Shown here: one piece after another, positions 8,817 through 17,454 of the stretch | Layout of the letters: each line of letters opens with the position of its first letter | How positions within the stretch are numbered: the stretch's first letter is position 1 | Origin: Phaeobacter sp. 11ANDIMAR09 | GTDB lineage: Bacteria; Pseudomonadota; Alphaproteobacteria; Rhodobacterales; Rhodobacteraceae | Direction of reading: 5' to 3' | DNA: 64,000 nucleotides | NCBI RefSeq assembly: GCF_001294455.1 | Contig: NZ_LIKT01000001.1 | Coordinates: 248,001-312,000 of the forward strand | Position numbers and translations under genes: made by a program | The notes under the pieces: generated by a model | Told to the model about the DNA's origin: nothing | Databases searched by the model: none | What the model saw: only the letters and a program-made list of their open reading frames with translations

Positions 8817-9982
8817 CGCTGGCTGCTGAAGCCTGGCTGAATGATCCGGCAACACAAAGCGTCTGTTCCGCGCTGACCGCAAATGGCGCCCAGGCCCTGT
8901 TTGTCGGCGGCTGCGTGCGCAATGCCCTTATGGGAGTTGCTGTATCTGATATTGATATCGCCACGGATGCCACCCCAGAGGAGGTTCTGGCATTGGCGAA
9001 GGCTGCTGGGATCAAGGCGATCCCGACTGGGATTGAGCATGGCACCGTGACACTGGTGAAGAATAAGATCCCGCATGAGGTGACCACCTTTCGCAAGGAT
9101 GTGGCCACCGATGGCCGTCGGGCCGTGGTGGCCTTTTCCAAAGAGATCGCGGAGGACGCGGCGCGGCGCGATTTCACCATGAACGCGATCTACGCCCACC
9201 CGGATGGCACAATCGTTGATCCCCTTGGGGGGCTCGCGGATCTCCTGGCGCGACGCCTGCGCTTTATCGGTATCGCCGAAAACCGCATTCGCGAGGATTA
9301 TCTGCGCACCCTGCGCTATTTCCGCTTTCACGCCTGGTATGGCGATCAGGAAGCAGGATTTGATCCTGAGGCTTTGGCGGCAATTGCAGCCAATCTTGAC
9401 GGGCTGTCACAGCTGTCTTTGGAGCGGGTCACGGCTGAATTTTTGAAACTTCTGCGGGCCCCGGATCCAGCACCGGCCATTGCGGTGATGCGCCAGATTG
9501 GTGTTCTGGGGCAGGTCTTGCCGGGTGCGGATGACCGGGCTTTGGCACCCCTGGTCCATCTACAGGGGCAGTTTCCGGACAGAGATGCCTCTTTTGATCC
9601 GATCTGCCGGTTGGCTGCGCTGGGCGGCGCGGCGTTGCAGGATCATCTGCGCCTAAGCAAGGCAGATGGCCGACTGTTGGTACAGCTGCGAGAGGCGGCA
9701 GTGGATACAATGGCAGCCGCTGAGCTGAGCTATCGGTTCGGGCGAGAGGTGGCACTTCAGGTGGTAGTGCTGCGCGCGGCCCTGCTAGAACAGCCGGTTT
9801 CGCTCGGTTTGGACCCAGATCTCAGGCTTGGAGCGACTGCAGCCTTTCCGCTCAAAGCGGCTGACCTGATGCCGGGTCTGTCCGGTGCTGCCCTCGGGGC
9901 GGCGCTGAAACAGCTGGAAGCTGCCTGGGTGAGCTCAGGCTTTCGGCTTAGCCGTGCAGAGCTATTGCAACAGTTGAAATAA
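8813..9982 (+). CDS. cca: CCA tRNA nucleotidyltransferase
   Basis: Adds or repairs the 3'-CCA of tRNAs using CTP and ATP. The 389-residue product has the nucleotidyltransferase head LFVGGCVRNALMG with the metal-binding acidic pair in SDIDIAT, then TTFRKDV and the neck motif EDAARRDFTMNAIY, all diagnostic of class II CCA/poly(A) enzymes. It continues into the helical tail (REDYLRTLRYFRFHAWYG). The ATG at 8813 overlaps the preceding stop by four bases; the longer upstream frame is a shadow of the Nudix gene. No HD domain is evident. Confidence 0.95.
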   Translation: MTLAAEAWLNDPATQSVCSALTANGAQALFVGGCVRNALMGVAVSDIDIATDATPEEVLALAKAAGIKAIPTGIEHGTVTLVKNKIPHEVTTFRKDVATDGRRAVVAFSKEIAEDAARRDFTMNAIYAHPDGTIVDPLGGLADLLARRLRFIGIAENRIREDYLRTLRYFRFHAWYGDQEAGFDPEALAAIAANLDGLSQLSLERVTAEFLKLLRAPDPAPAIAVMRQIGVLGQVLPGADDRALAPLVHLQGQFPDRDASFDPICRLAALGGAALQDHLRLSKADGRLLVQLREAAVDTMAAAELSYRFGREVALQVVVLRAALLEQPVSLGLDPDLRLGATAAFPLKAADLMPGLSGAALGAALKQLEAAWVSSGFRLSRAELLQQLK

Positions 9983-10092
9983 CGCCACAGCTGCTGAGAT
10001 CTGCCCGCCTAACGGACAATCCGGTGGTGACAGGGGGCAGAATCTATGGCTAATTCCGCCTAGCCAAAACAATCATGCCGGGAGGAATGCGA

Positions 10093-10119
10093 ATGTACTA
10101 CGGGATCTGGTTTAGCTAA
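10093..10119 (+). CDS. Eight-codon candidate leader peptide (MYYGIWFS)
   Basis: ATG 10093 is preceded by GGAGG (10081-10085) with a seven-base gap, an ideal Shine-Dalgarno, and reads MYYGIWFS then TAA at 10117. An ATG at 10087 in the same frame would add two residues but lies one base from the GGAGG. The peptide is aromatic-rich, unlike a random frame here. It ends 94 bases before the first ABC exporter gene, and two hairpins lie between them. I infer a leader that could control the exporter by ribosome stalling or attenuation; no function is shown. Confidence 0.5.
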   Translation: MYYGIWFS

Positions 10120-10129
10120 AGCCGTACCG

Positions 10130-10159
10130 CCCGTTTCAGAACGGGGGCGCGGCGTCGCC
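10130..10159 (+). promoter_or_regulatory. Paired hairpins after the leader ORF (possible attenuator)
   Basis: CCCGTT (10130-10135) pairs with AACGGG (10140-10145) over a TCAG loop, and directly abutting it GGCG (10146-10149) pairs with CGCC (10156-10159). A pyrimidine-rich stretch ending in TTTTT follows. The first hairpin begins 10 bases after the leader stop codon, so a ribosome paused on the leader would cover its base. Whether this terminates transcription is not clear from the sequence. Confidence 0.35.
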
Positions 10160-10213
10160 TCTTGTCTGCATTTTTGCATTCCCTATCTGCTCAAGTAACT
10201 GGAGCGCCCTGTC

Positions 10214-12052
10214 ATGTTTCGTTTTTTTGAAAATCTCATTGATCCTTATTGCGACTACCCGGAAACGGATCAGCCACCGACCCGGCTCTGGCCCTTTCTC
10301 AAGGCCTATTCTCAGCCGTTCAAAGCCGTGTTCATCTTGACCGCCTGTATGTCTGTGGTGGTGGCGGCGATTGAAATTGGCCTGATCTACTACATGGGGC
10401 GGGTGGTTGACCTGCTGTCGAACCCGCCGGAACAGGTTTGGCAGAACTACGGAACCGAGCTGATCCTGGTGGCGCTGTTCATTCTGCTATTGCGGCCTTT
10501 GCTGCAGCTGGCGGATGTCTTGCTGCTCAACAACAGTATTCTGCCGAACTTTGGAACACTTATTCGCTGGCGGGCCCATAAACATGTGTTGCGCCAATCT
10601 GTCTCTTGGTTTGAGAATGACTTTGCCGGCCGGATTGCCAACCGGATCATGCAGACCCCACCGGCCGCAGGTGAAGTGGTGTTTCAGGTCTTTGACGCCA
10701 TCACCTTTTCGCTGGCCTATCTGGTGGGCGCGGCGATCATGCTGATGGTTGCGGATGCGCGCTTGATGCTGCCTTTGCTGGTCTGGTTTGTACTCTACGG
10801 GTTCTTGGTGCGCTGGACGATTCAGCGGGTGGGGCCTGCCAGCCAAGCGGCCTCTGATGCGCGATCAACGGTGACGGGTCGGGTGGTGGACAGCTATTCC
10901 AACATCCATTCGGTCAAGATGTTCGCCCATGATAATCGGGAACTCGACTATGCAAAAGACGCCATCGAGAACACGCGGCTGACCTTCCAGAAGGAAATGC
11001 GCATCTTCACGGTGATGGACGGTGTTCTCGTCTCGTTGAACGGGCTGCTGATTGTTGGGGTGGTCGGCTGGGCGCTGCATCTGTGGATGATTGGCGCCGC
11101 CTCGGCTGGAGTGGTTGCGGCGGCAACCGCGCTGACATTGCGGCTCAATGCCATGACCGGCTGGATCATGTGGGCGCTGACCTCGTTCTTTCGCCAGCTT
11201 GGTGTGGTGGCCGAAGGGATGGAGACAATCGCCCAACCCATTGATCTGGTCGATGTCGCGAAAGCCAAACCGTTGCAGCTGTCCCAGGGTGAGGTCACGC
11301 TCAAGGATCTGTCGCATCACTATGGCCGCGAGGCGGGCGGTTTGGATCAGCTGAATCTGGTGATCAAACCCGGGGAGAAGATTGGCCTTGTGGGGCGCTC
11401 GGGTGCGGGCAAGTCGACTTTGGTCAAGCTGTTGTTGCGGTTCTATGACCCAGATGCGGGGCAAATCCTGGTGGATGGTCAGAATATTGCTGCCGTCACC
11501 CAGGATAGTCTGCGCAGCAAAATTGGCATGGTGCAGCAGGACAGTGCGCTTCTGCATCGCTCGGTGCGGGACAACCTGCTTTATGGGCGGCCCGATGCCA
11601 GCGAAGATCAGATCATCGCTGCCGCCAAACAGGCGCAGGCGCATGAGTTCATTCTGGACCTTGAGGATCCCCAGGGGCGGTGTGGCTATGACGCTCATGT
11701 GGGCGAGCGCGGTGTCAAACTGTCCGGCGGCCAGCGTCAGCGTATCACCCTGGCGCGGGTGATCCTGAAAGATGCGCCGATCCTGCTGCTGGATGAGGCC
11801 ACCTCGGCCCTGGATTCCGAGGTGGAGGCCGCCATTCAGGAGACCCTCTATGGCATGATGGAGGGCAAGACGGTGATCGCTATTGCACATCGCCTGTCCA
11901 CCATCGCACGGATGGACCGCATTCTGGTACTGGATCAAGGCCAGATCGCAGAGCAGGGTAGCCATGAAGAGCTATTGCAGGCCCAGGGGCTATATGCGCA
12001 GTTCTGGGCGCGCCAGTCCGGCGGATTCTTGAATATCGAGGCAGCAGAATGA
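10214..12052 (+). CDS. ABC exporter half-transporter, first subunit
   Basis: A 612-residue type IV (MsbA-like) half transporter. Residues about 35-330 form a six-helix transmembrane domain; the C-terminal ATPase has Walker A GRSGAGKST, signature LSGGQRQR, Walker B ILLLDEATSALD and the H-loop histidine in AIAHRLST. All ATPase motifs are canonical. It overlaps the next gene by four bases (ATGA), and the two proteins share long stretches such as AQFWARQSGGF at their ends, so they probably form a heterodimer that arose by duplication. The substrate is unknown; lipids, peptides or drugs are typical. Confidence 0.92.
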   Translation: MFRFFENLIDPYCDYPETDQPPTRLWPFLKAYSQPFKAVFILTACMSVVVAAIEIGLIYYMGRVVDLLSNPPEQVWQNYGTELILVALFILLLRPLLQLADVLLLNNSILPNFGTLIRWRAHKHVLRQSVSWFENDFAGRIANRIMQTPPAAGEVVFQVFDAITFSLAYLVGAAIMLMVADARLMLPLLVWFVLYGFLVRWTIQRVGPASQAASDARSTVTGRVVDSYSNIHSVKMFAHDNRELDYAKDAIENTRLTFQKEMRIFTVMDGVLVSLNGLLIVGVVGWALHLWMIGAASAGVVAAATALTLRLNAMTGWIMWALTSFFRQLGVVAEGMETIAQPIDLVDVAKAKPLQLSQGEVTLKDLSHHYGREAGGLDQLNLVIKPGEKIGLVGRSGAGKSTLVKLLLRFYDPDAGQILVDGQNIAAVTQDSLRSKIGMVQQDSALLHRSVRDNLLYGRPDASEDQIIAAAKQAQAHEFILDLEDPQGRCGYDAHVGERGVKLSGGQRQRITLARVILKDAPILLLDEATSALDSEVEAAIQETLYGMMEGKTVIAIAHRLSTIARMDRILVLDQGQIAEQGSHEELLQAQGLYAQFWARQSGGFLNIEAAE

Positions 12053-13896
12053 AACTAGGCAATCTGATCGACGCGTTTCAGCCCGCCAAGGGCCCGCCGC
12101 CGCAGAACCTGGGCGGGTTCCTGCGCTGGGTGCTGGCCGGAGCCTGGCCGATGCTCATCCTGGCGGCTGCGATTTCGGGCTTTGCCGGCGCCATGGAGGC
12201 AGGGACCGCCTATTTCCTGGGATTGGTGATTGATACCGCTCTCTCCAGCGGGCCAGAGGCCTTTTTTACCAGTGGCAATCTCTTGGTAATCCTGGGCGCG
12301 CTGGGCTTTTTCATGCTGGTGCGGCCGGTTCTCTTTGGTCTGTCGGCGGCGTCCAATGCCATTGTGGTGCAGCCCAATGTGAATCCGCTGGTGCTGTCAC
12401 GGCTTAATCGCTGGACCCTGGGCCAATCGGTGCGGTTTTTTGACGATGATTTTGCGGGCCGCATTGCGCAAAAGCAGATGCAGACGGCCTCGGCTGTGAC
12501 CTCGGTTGCGACCGAGATGATCAATGTGGTGGCCTTTGCTCTGGCCTCTCTGGTTGGCTCTCTTGCGCTACTGGGCGCGATTGATTTTCGCATTACCTTG
12601 CTGTTTCTGATCTGGCTGATTGGGTATTTTGCCCTGATCCGATTTTTCCTGCCACGGGTAAGACAGCGGTCTGGAAAGCGTGCCGGGGCGCGGGCGATGG
12701 TCTCGGGGCAGGTGGTGGACAGCATCACCAATATCAAGACAGTGAAGCTGTTCGCCCATGCGTCGCATGAGGAACGCAGCGCCCAGAACGCCATGGTGAA
12801 GTTCCGCGAAACGGCGCTGGAGTTTGGCTATCTGGCTGCCAGCTTCCGCTTTTGCCTGATGACCCTCGCGGGTCTGTTGCCTGTCCTGCTGATCGGCGCG
12901 ACCTTGTTGCTGTGGCGCAATGGCATGGCCAGCGAGGGCGACATCGTTGCCGCTGGCGCAGTGTCGATCCGCATTGCCCAGATGACAGGCTGGGTCAGTT
13001 TCACCCTGATGGCGATCTATTCCAACGTGGGCGAGATTGAGAACGGCATGAAGACCCTGACCCGCCCCGATAGGGTCGAAGACCTGCAAGACGCAGAGAC
13101 TTTGCGGGTCACGGAAGGGGCGATCACTTTTGACTCAGTTGGCTTTGCTTATGGGCGTGATGTAGGCGGCATTCGTGATGTCTCTCTCGCCATAAAACCC
13201 GGCGAGAAACTGGGCATTGTGGGGGCTTCCGGTGCGGGAAAATCCACCCTCGTTTCGCTCTTGTTGCGGCTCTATGATGGGGAGGGTGGCCGGATCTTGA
13301 TTGATGGGCAGGACATCGCCGGGGTGACGCAGGATAGTCTGCGCGGTCAGATCGGTATGGTCACCCAGGAAACTGCCATGTTCAATCGCTCGGCGCGTGA
13401 AAACATTCTGTACGGGCGACCTGATGCCAGCGAAGAAGAGCTGGTGGCGGCGGCCAAACAGGCCGAGGCGCATGAGTTCATTCTGGACCTCGAAGACGGG
13501 CAGGGACGTCAGGGCTATGACGCCTTTCTGGGTGAGCGGGGGGTCAAACTCTCCGGAGGTCAGCGGCAACGCATTGCCCTGGCGCGGGCAATCCTGAAGG
13601 ACGCGCCGATCCTGATCATGGACGAGGCCACCTCGGCGCTGGATTCCGAGGTTGAGGCGCTGATCCAGGCGGCGCTGGAGCGGGTGATGCAGGGCAAAAC
13701 CGTGCTGGCCATCGCCCACCGCCTGTCCACGCTCAGCGAGATGGACCGGATCATCGTGATGGAGCAGGGCCAAATTGCCGAGGTCGGCAGCCACGCGGAA
13801 CTATTGGCTTCGGGCGGGCTCTATGCGCAGTTCTGGGCGCGTCAGTCCGGCGGCTTCATCTGCACGGATGAGGCAGGCACCGAAGCAGCAGAGTGA
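12049..13896 (+). CDS. ABC exporter half-transporter, second subunit
   Basis: 615 residues with the same architecture as its upstream partner: transmembrane domain about 35-330, ATPase domain with Walker A GASGAGKST, signature LSGGQRQR and Walker B ILIMDEATSALD. Both ATP sites of the inferred heterodimer look catalytically competent, unlike heterodimers with one degenerate site. The ATG at 12049 lies inside the stop region of the first gene, implying coupled translation. A terminator follows at 13925. No adaptor or outer-membrane gene lies nearby, so this is probably an inner-membrane exporter working alone. Confidence 0.92.
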   Translation: MKLGNLIDAFQPAKGPPPQNLGGFLRWVLAGAWPMLILAAAISGFAGAMEAGTAYFLGLVIDTALSSGPEAFFTSGNLLVILGALGFFMLVRPVLFGLSAASNAIVVQPNVNPLVLSRLNRWTLGQSVRFFDDDFAGRIAQKQMQTASAVTSVATEMINVVAFALASLVGSLALLGAIDFRITLLFLIWLIGYFALIRFFLPRVRQRSGKRAGARAMVSGQVVDSITNIKTVKLFAHASHEERSAQNAMVKFRETALEFGYLAASFRFCLMTLAGLLPVLLIGATLLLWRNGMASEGDIVAAGAVSIRIAQMTGWVSFTLMAIYSNVGEIENGMKTLTRPDRVEDLQDAETLRVTEGAITFDSVGFAYGRDVGGIRDVSLAIKPGEKLGIVGASGAGKSTLVSLLLRLYDGEGGRILIDGQDIAGVTQDSLRGQIGMVTQETAMFNRSARENILYGRPDASEEELVAAAKQAEAHEFILDLEDGQGRQGYDAFLGERGVKLSGGQRQRIALARAILKDAPILIMDEATSALDSEVEALIQAALERVMQGKTVLAIAHRLSTLSEMDRIIVMEQGQIAEVGSHAELLASGGLYAQFWARQSGGFICTDEAGTEAAE

Positions 13897-13924
13897 TTTT
13901 GCCAAGAGCGGCGTCTCAGCATAG

Positions 13925-13967
13925 AAAACCCGGCTTTCTCCTGGATTGTCGGGTTTTGTCCTTTTTT
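13925..13967 (+). terminator. Probable terminator of the ABC exporter genes
   Basis: AAAACCCG (13925-13932) pairs with CGGGTTTT (13950-13957) around a 17-nt loop, followed by a T-run (13962-13967). It lies 28 bases beyond the second ABC gene. Confidence 0.6.
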
Positions 13968-13996
13968 CATTGGGCCACAGTCGCTATCTAGCCCGA

Positions 13997-15244
13997 ATGA
14001 CAGATGTAGCCAGAACCACAGCAACCATCCTTCGACTCGGCCATCAAGGCGACGGAGTCGCCCATGGCCCAATTTATGCCCCCCGCACCCTGCCAGATGA
14101 GCAGGTCAGCGGAATTTTGGAGGGTGCGCAGCTCACCGATATTCGGATTGAGACCCCGTCCGAGAACCGCATTCAGGCGCCGTGCCGCCATTACAAATCC
14201 TGCGGCGGCTGCCAATTGCAGCATGCCAGCGAGGGTTTTGTTGCGACCTGGAAGCAGGGCATTGTGGAGAAGGCGCTGCAGGCCCAGGGGCTGGAAAGCA
14301 CGTTCCGCCCGATCCATACCTCGCCCGCCCAGTCACGCCGCCGTGCGACCTTGGCAGTGCGGCGCACCAAAAAGGGCGCCATGGCCGGGTTTCACGGTCG
14401 TGCCTCGGGGGTGATTACACCGATCCCGGATTGCCAGCTGCTGGACCCGGATCTGATTGCTGCCATTCCCCTGGCCGAGGCCCTGGCGATGGCAGGCGCG
14501 AGCCGCAAGACGCCGCTGTCGGTGACACTAACCACCTCCGAAACCGGGCTGGATGTGTTGGTGCGCGAGGGCAAACCTTTGGATAGCGAGTTGCGCAGTG
14601 CCCTGGCCGCGCTGGCCGGGCAGCACGGGGTAGCGCGTCTGACCTGGGAGGACGAACAGGTGGCGATGGAACAGCCGCCTCTGCAGGCCTTTGGGCCGGC
14701 GCGCGTCTGCCCGCCTGCTGGATCCTTTTTGCAGGCCACGCGGGATGGTGAAGCCGCACTGTTGGCTGGCGTTCTCGAGATCACCAAGGGCGCCAAGCGC
14801 ATCGTGGATTTCTTTGCCGGTTGCGGCACCTTCTCGCTGCCATTGGCGGCGCAGGCCGAGGTTCTGGCGCTAGAAAGTGAGCCTGCAATGATCGAGGCGC
14901 TGGAGACTGGCTGGCGTCAGGCCAGGGGGCTGAAGAAGATCACTGCTGAGGTGCGGGATCTGTTCCGCAATCCTCTGCTGCCTGAGGATCTGAAACCCTT
15001 TGGGGCCTTTTACGAGGCGGCCGTGATTGACCCGCCCCGCGCCGGTGCTGAGGCCCAGGTGGCACAGCTGGCCGCAGCCCGGATGCCGGTGATTGCCTAT
15101 GTCTCTTGCAATCCTGTGACCTTTGCCCGGGATGCAAAGACGCTGGTCGTAGCTGGCTATCGCCTCAACTGGGTGCAGGTTGTTGACCAGTTCAGATGGT
15201 CGGCCCATACCGAACTGGTTGCCAGTTTCACGCTGGATGACTGA
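13997..15244 (+). CDS. Class I SAM RNA m5U methyltransferase (RumA/TrmA-like)
   Basis: 415 residues. An N-terminal TRAM-like region is followed by iron-sulfur cysteines (PCRHYKSCGGCQLQH and a further Cys in IPDCQLL), then the Rossmann methyltransferase core FFAGCGTF, IDPPRAGAE and the nucleophile motif YVSCNPVTFARD. These identify an enzyme of the m5U rRNA/tRNA family using a covalent cysteine intermediate. It is shorter than E. coli RlmD (433), and target choice between 23S rRNA positions or tRNA U54 cannot be read off. The ATG at 13997 starts MTDVARTTATI; the upstream frame covers the ABC terminator. Confidence 0.9.
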   Translation: MTDVARTTATILRLGHQGDGVAHGPIYAPRTLPDEQVSGILEGAQLTDIRIETPSENRIQAPCRHYKSCGGCQLQHASEGFVATWKQGIVEKALQAQGLESTFRPIHTSPAQSRRRATLAVRRTKKGAMAGFHGRASGVITPIPDCQLLDPDLIAAIPLAEALAMAGASRKTPLSVTLTTSETGLDVLVREGKPLDSELRSALAALAGQHGVARLTWEDEQVAMEQPPLQAFGPARVCPPAGSFLQATRDGEAALLAGVLEITKGAKRIVDFFAGCGTFSLPLAAQAEVLALESEPAMIEALETGWRQARGLKKITAEVRDLFRNPLLPEDLKPFGAFYEAAVIDPPRAGAEAQVAQLAAARMPVIAYVSCNPVTFARDAKTLVVAGYRLNWVQVVDQFRWSAHTELVASFTLDD

Positions 15245-15289
15245 TCCCGACCCTAATTCGACTGTAGAGCTGAACGGAGCCTGACGACT

Positions 15290-16099
15290 GTGATTGAACG
15301 CCTGAACGGACTTTTGGAAGACACCCGATTCACCCGCTTCATCATGGCGGTGATCATGGTCAATGCGGTGACTCTGGGGCTTGAGACCTCTGAGGTCGCG
15401 ATGGCGCGGGCTGGCGGGTTGATCCATCTGATCGACAAGATCTGCCTGGGGGTCTTTATCGTGGAGATCGCCATCAAGCTCATTGTGCGCCGTTTCAAAT
15501 TCTTCCTCAGCGGCTGGAGCCTGTTTGACTTCGTCATCGTTGGCGTGGCCCTGGTGCCTGGCGCGCAGGGATTCTCGGTGCTCCGGGCGCTGCGTATTTT
15601 GCGGGTGTTGCGGGTGATCTCCGTCGCGCCCAGCCTGCGCCGTGTGGTTGAGGGCTTTGTCACCGCGCTGCCGGGTATGGGATCTGTCTTTTTGCTGATG
15701 GCGATCATTTTCTACATCGGGTCGGTGATGGCGACCAAGCTGTTTGGCGCCAGCTTCCCACAGTGGTTCGGCACACTGGGGCAATCTGGTTATTCGCTGT
15801 TTCAGATCATGACCCTGGAGAGCTGGTCCATGGGTATCGTACGTCCGGTGATGGAGGTCTACCCTTATGCCTGGGCCTTCTTTGTGCCCTTTATCATGGT
15901 GACAACATTTGCTGTGGTGAACCTGCTGGTGGGTCTGATTGTGAACTCGATGCAGGATGCACACTCTGCCGAGGAGGGTGAGCGCACGGATGCCTATCGC
16001 GACGAGGTACTGGAGCGTTTGAAGAGCATCGAGGCGCAGCTCAATGCGGTCAAGGTTTCGGAGGCTGGGCCAGTTGACGCTCCAAACAGCAAGTTGTGA
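15290..16099 (+). CDS. Bacterial voltage-gated sodium channel (NavBac)
   Basis: A 269-residue one-domain channel subunit that should assemble as a homotetramer in the inner membrane. Six helices are evident. S4 carries gating arginines R99, R102, R105 and R108, spaced by three. The pore selectivity filter TLESWSM (175-181) is identical to the sodium-selective NavBac type. The C-terminus (about 230-262) is an acidic neck followed by a heptad-like coiled coil (DEVLERLKSIEAQLNAV). The start codon is GTG at 15290 with GGAG upstream. Known relatives include NavSp1 from Silicibacter (Ruegeria) pomeroyi. Confidence 0.95.
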   Translation: MIERLNGLLEDTRFTRFIMAVIMVNAVTLGLETSEVAMARAGGLIHLIDKICLGVFIVEIAIKLIVRRFKFFLSGWSLFDFVIVGVALVPGAQGFSVLRALRILRVLRVISVAPSLRRVVEGFVTALPGMGSVFLLMAIIFYIGSVMATKLFGASFPQWFGTLGQSGYSLFQIMTLESWSMGIVRPVMEVYPYAWAFFVPFIMVTTFAVVNLLVGLIVNSMQDAHSAEEGERTDAYRDEVLERLKSIEAQLNAVKVSEAGPVDAPNSKL

Positions 16100-16165
16100 T
16101 TTTGAATTTTTGGCGATTCGGGGTATGGCGCTAAAAAAGGCGAGCAGGCCAAACAGGAAAAAGAC

Positions 16166-16690
16166 ATGGACAGACGCGCATTCGGACTAACGGCAGCTGC
16201 CAGCCTGGCAGTGGCTGGCTGCGGTAGAGGCCCGCAAGTGAGCCGGTTTAAAACCTATGACGGCCCAGAGGTGACCAGCATTGTGGTCAACAAGGGTGCC
16301 CGTAAGGTCTATCTGTTGCACGGAGAAGAGATCCTGCGCGAATACAAAATGGATCTCGGCTTTGCGCCACTGGGGCACAAACGTATCGAGGGGGATGGCA
16401 AAACGCCCGAGGGGCTGTATCGCATCGACCGGCGCAATCCCAATAGCGCTTTTCATCTGTCCATTGGTATCTCCTATCCGAACGCCGAGGACCGCGCCCA
16501 TGCGCGGGCCATGGGCAAACGTCCCGGTGGCGAGATCTTCATTCACGGCGAGCCCAACAATGAAAAAGATCGCAAACGCGCAGCGCGGGTCTCTGACTGG
16601 ACTGCGGGCTGTATTGCAGTAAAGAACGACGAGATCGAAGAGATCTATGCGATGGTGCGCGATGGCACGCCCATCGCGCTGCGCGCCTAG
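16166..16690 (+). CDS. L,D-transpeptidase (YkuD) family lipoprotein
   Basis: 174 residues. The N-terminus is a lipoprotein signal with lipobox VAGC (Cys19). The YkuD domain spans about 40-172 with IFIHGEPN and the catalytic SDWTAGCIAV, in which the cysteine attacks the peptidoglycan stem peptide. Family members make 3-3 cross-links or attach lipoproteins to peptidoglycan. The protein also keeps the GDGKTPEGLYRI motif of short ErfK-like proteins. It is followed by a strong terminator. Confidence 0.9.
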   Translation: MDRRAFGLTAAASLAVAGCGRGPQVSRFKTYDGPEVTSIVVNKGARKVYLLHGEEILREYKMDLGFAPLGHKRIEGDGKTPEGLYRIDRRNPNSAFHLSIGISYPNAEDRAHARAMGKRPGGEIFIHGEPNNEKDRKRAARVSDWTAGCIAVKNDEIEEIYAMVRDGTPIALRA

Positions 16691-16716
16691 GCGCAAGCGG
16701 TTCTGACAAAGATGAA

Positions 16717-16739
16717 GGGGCCCTCAGAGGCCCCTTTTT
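16717..16739 (+). terminator. Intrinsic terminator after the L,D-transpeptidase gene
   Basis: GGGGCC (16717-16722) pairs with GGCCCC (16729-16734) and is followed by TTTTT, 27 bases after the stop codon. Confidence 0.88.
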
Positions 16740-16797
16740 GCTGCGCTGGTTTTGTTTGTTGCACCGTTGTGCTGGGGTGTTGGACCCTTTGGATGGC

Positions 16798-17286
16798 CTA
16801 GTTGGCCATAACCAATGTCCACCAGATCTTGCCATTGGCCTCCTGGAACCACGAAAAGCCCATGTTTGTGGCCTTAGGGTCCAGGATTACTGCACGGGTG
16901 CTTGGCGCTTCCATCCAGGCCGTCAGGGTCTGCAGCTCGTTTTCATAGGTCTCCGAGATGTTTTCCCCCTGCACCGTGCCAGTATAGCCAGCGCGCATGA
17001 CACGGTCCAAAGGGGAGGAGCCGTCGGAGCCAAAATGCCAGGGTCGGTTCTGGACGGACATGTCGCGGGAGTGGGTGGCGGCTGCCGCGTTCAACTGTGC
17101 GTTCAGCTGAACCTGTGGCGCAGCTGCCGCCTGACGCAGGGCATTGACGGAATCCAGCATCCGCAGCTGTACTTTGTCGGCGTTCCGAATGCGGTAGGCC
17201 GAGCTGCCGCCGTTTTCTGGTGTTGGCGTGCAGGCCGCGGCCAGTGCCAGGGTGGCGGCCATCAGGATCAGAAATACACGCTTCAT
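16798..17286 (-). CDS. CAP (SCP/PR1) domain lipoprotein
   Basis: 162 residues with an N-terminal lipoprotein-like signal ending LAAAC (Cys19). The CAP domain has LDSVNALRQAA, LNAAAATHSRDMS, HFGSDGSSPLDRVMRAGYTG, GENISE and TAWMEAPSTRAVILDP, matching the usual HxxDM / GENI / W-x-x-S-xx-H series, although the last histidine is an arginine here. Bacterial CAP proteins are exported and of unclear biochemical role. The ATG at 17286 was chosen over the longer frame because the signal peptide starts there. It is divergent from a second L,D-transpeptidase gene. Confidence 0.85.
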   Translation of the reverse strand: MKRVFLILMAATLALAAACTPTPENGGSSAYRIRNADKVQLRMLDSVNALRQAAAAPQVQLNAQLNAAAATHSRDMSVQNRPWHFGSDGSSPLDRVMRAGYTGTVQGENISETYENELQTLTAWMEAPSTRAVILDPKATNMGFSWFQEANGKIWWTLVMAN

Positions 17287-17454
17287 CGCAAGTCTCGCTC
17301 TATCGTTTGTCCAAGCACTTAGCCTATCCTGTGGCAGCTGCGCAAACAGGCGCGGGGAAATCCGCACAGAAAACGCATGGTTTGATTTGCGACTGCGGCT
17401 TTCCGGCCATACTATGCACATCAGCCGGATTAAAACGCGCAGGATATATTTCAG

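Noticed and set aside
12049-13896. Second ABC gene as a pseudogene copy of the first
   Set aside because: All ATPase motifs and the transmembrane region are intact and the frame is continuous, so it is a functional paralogue.
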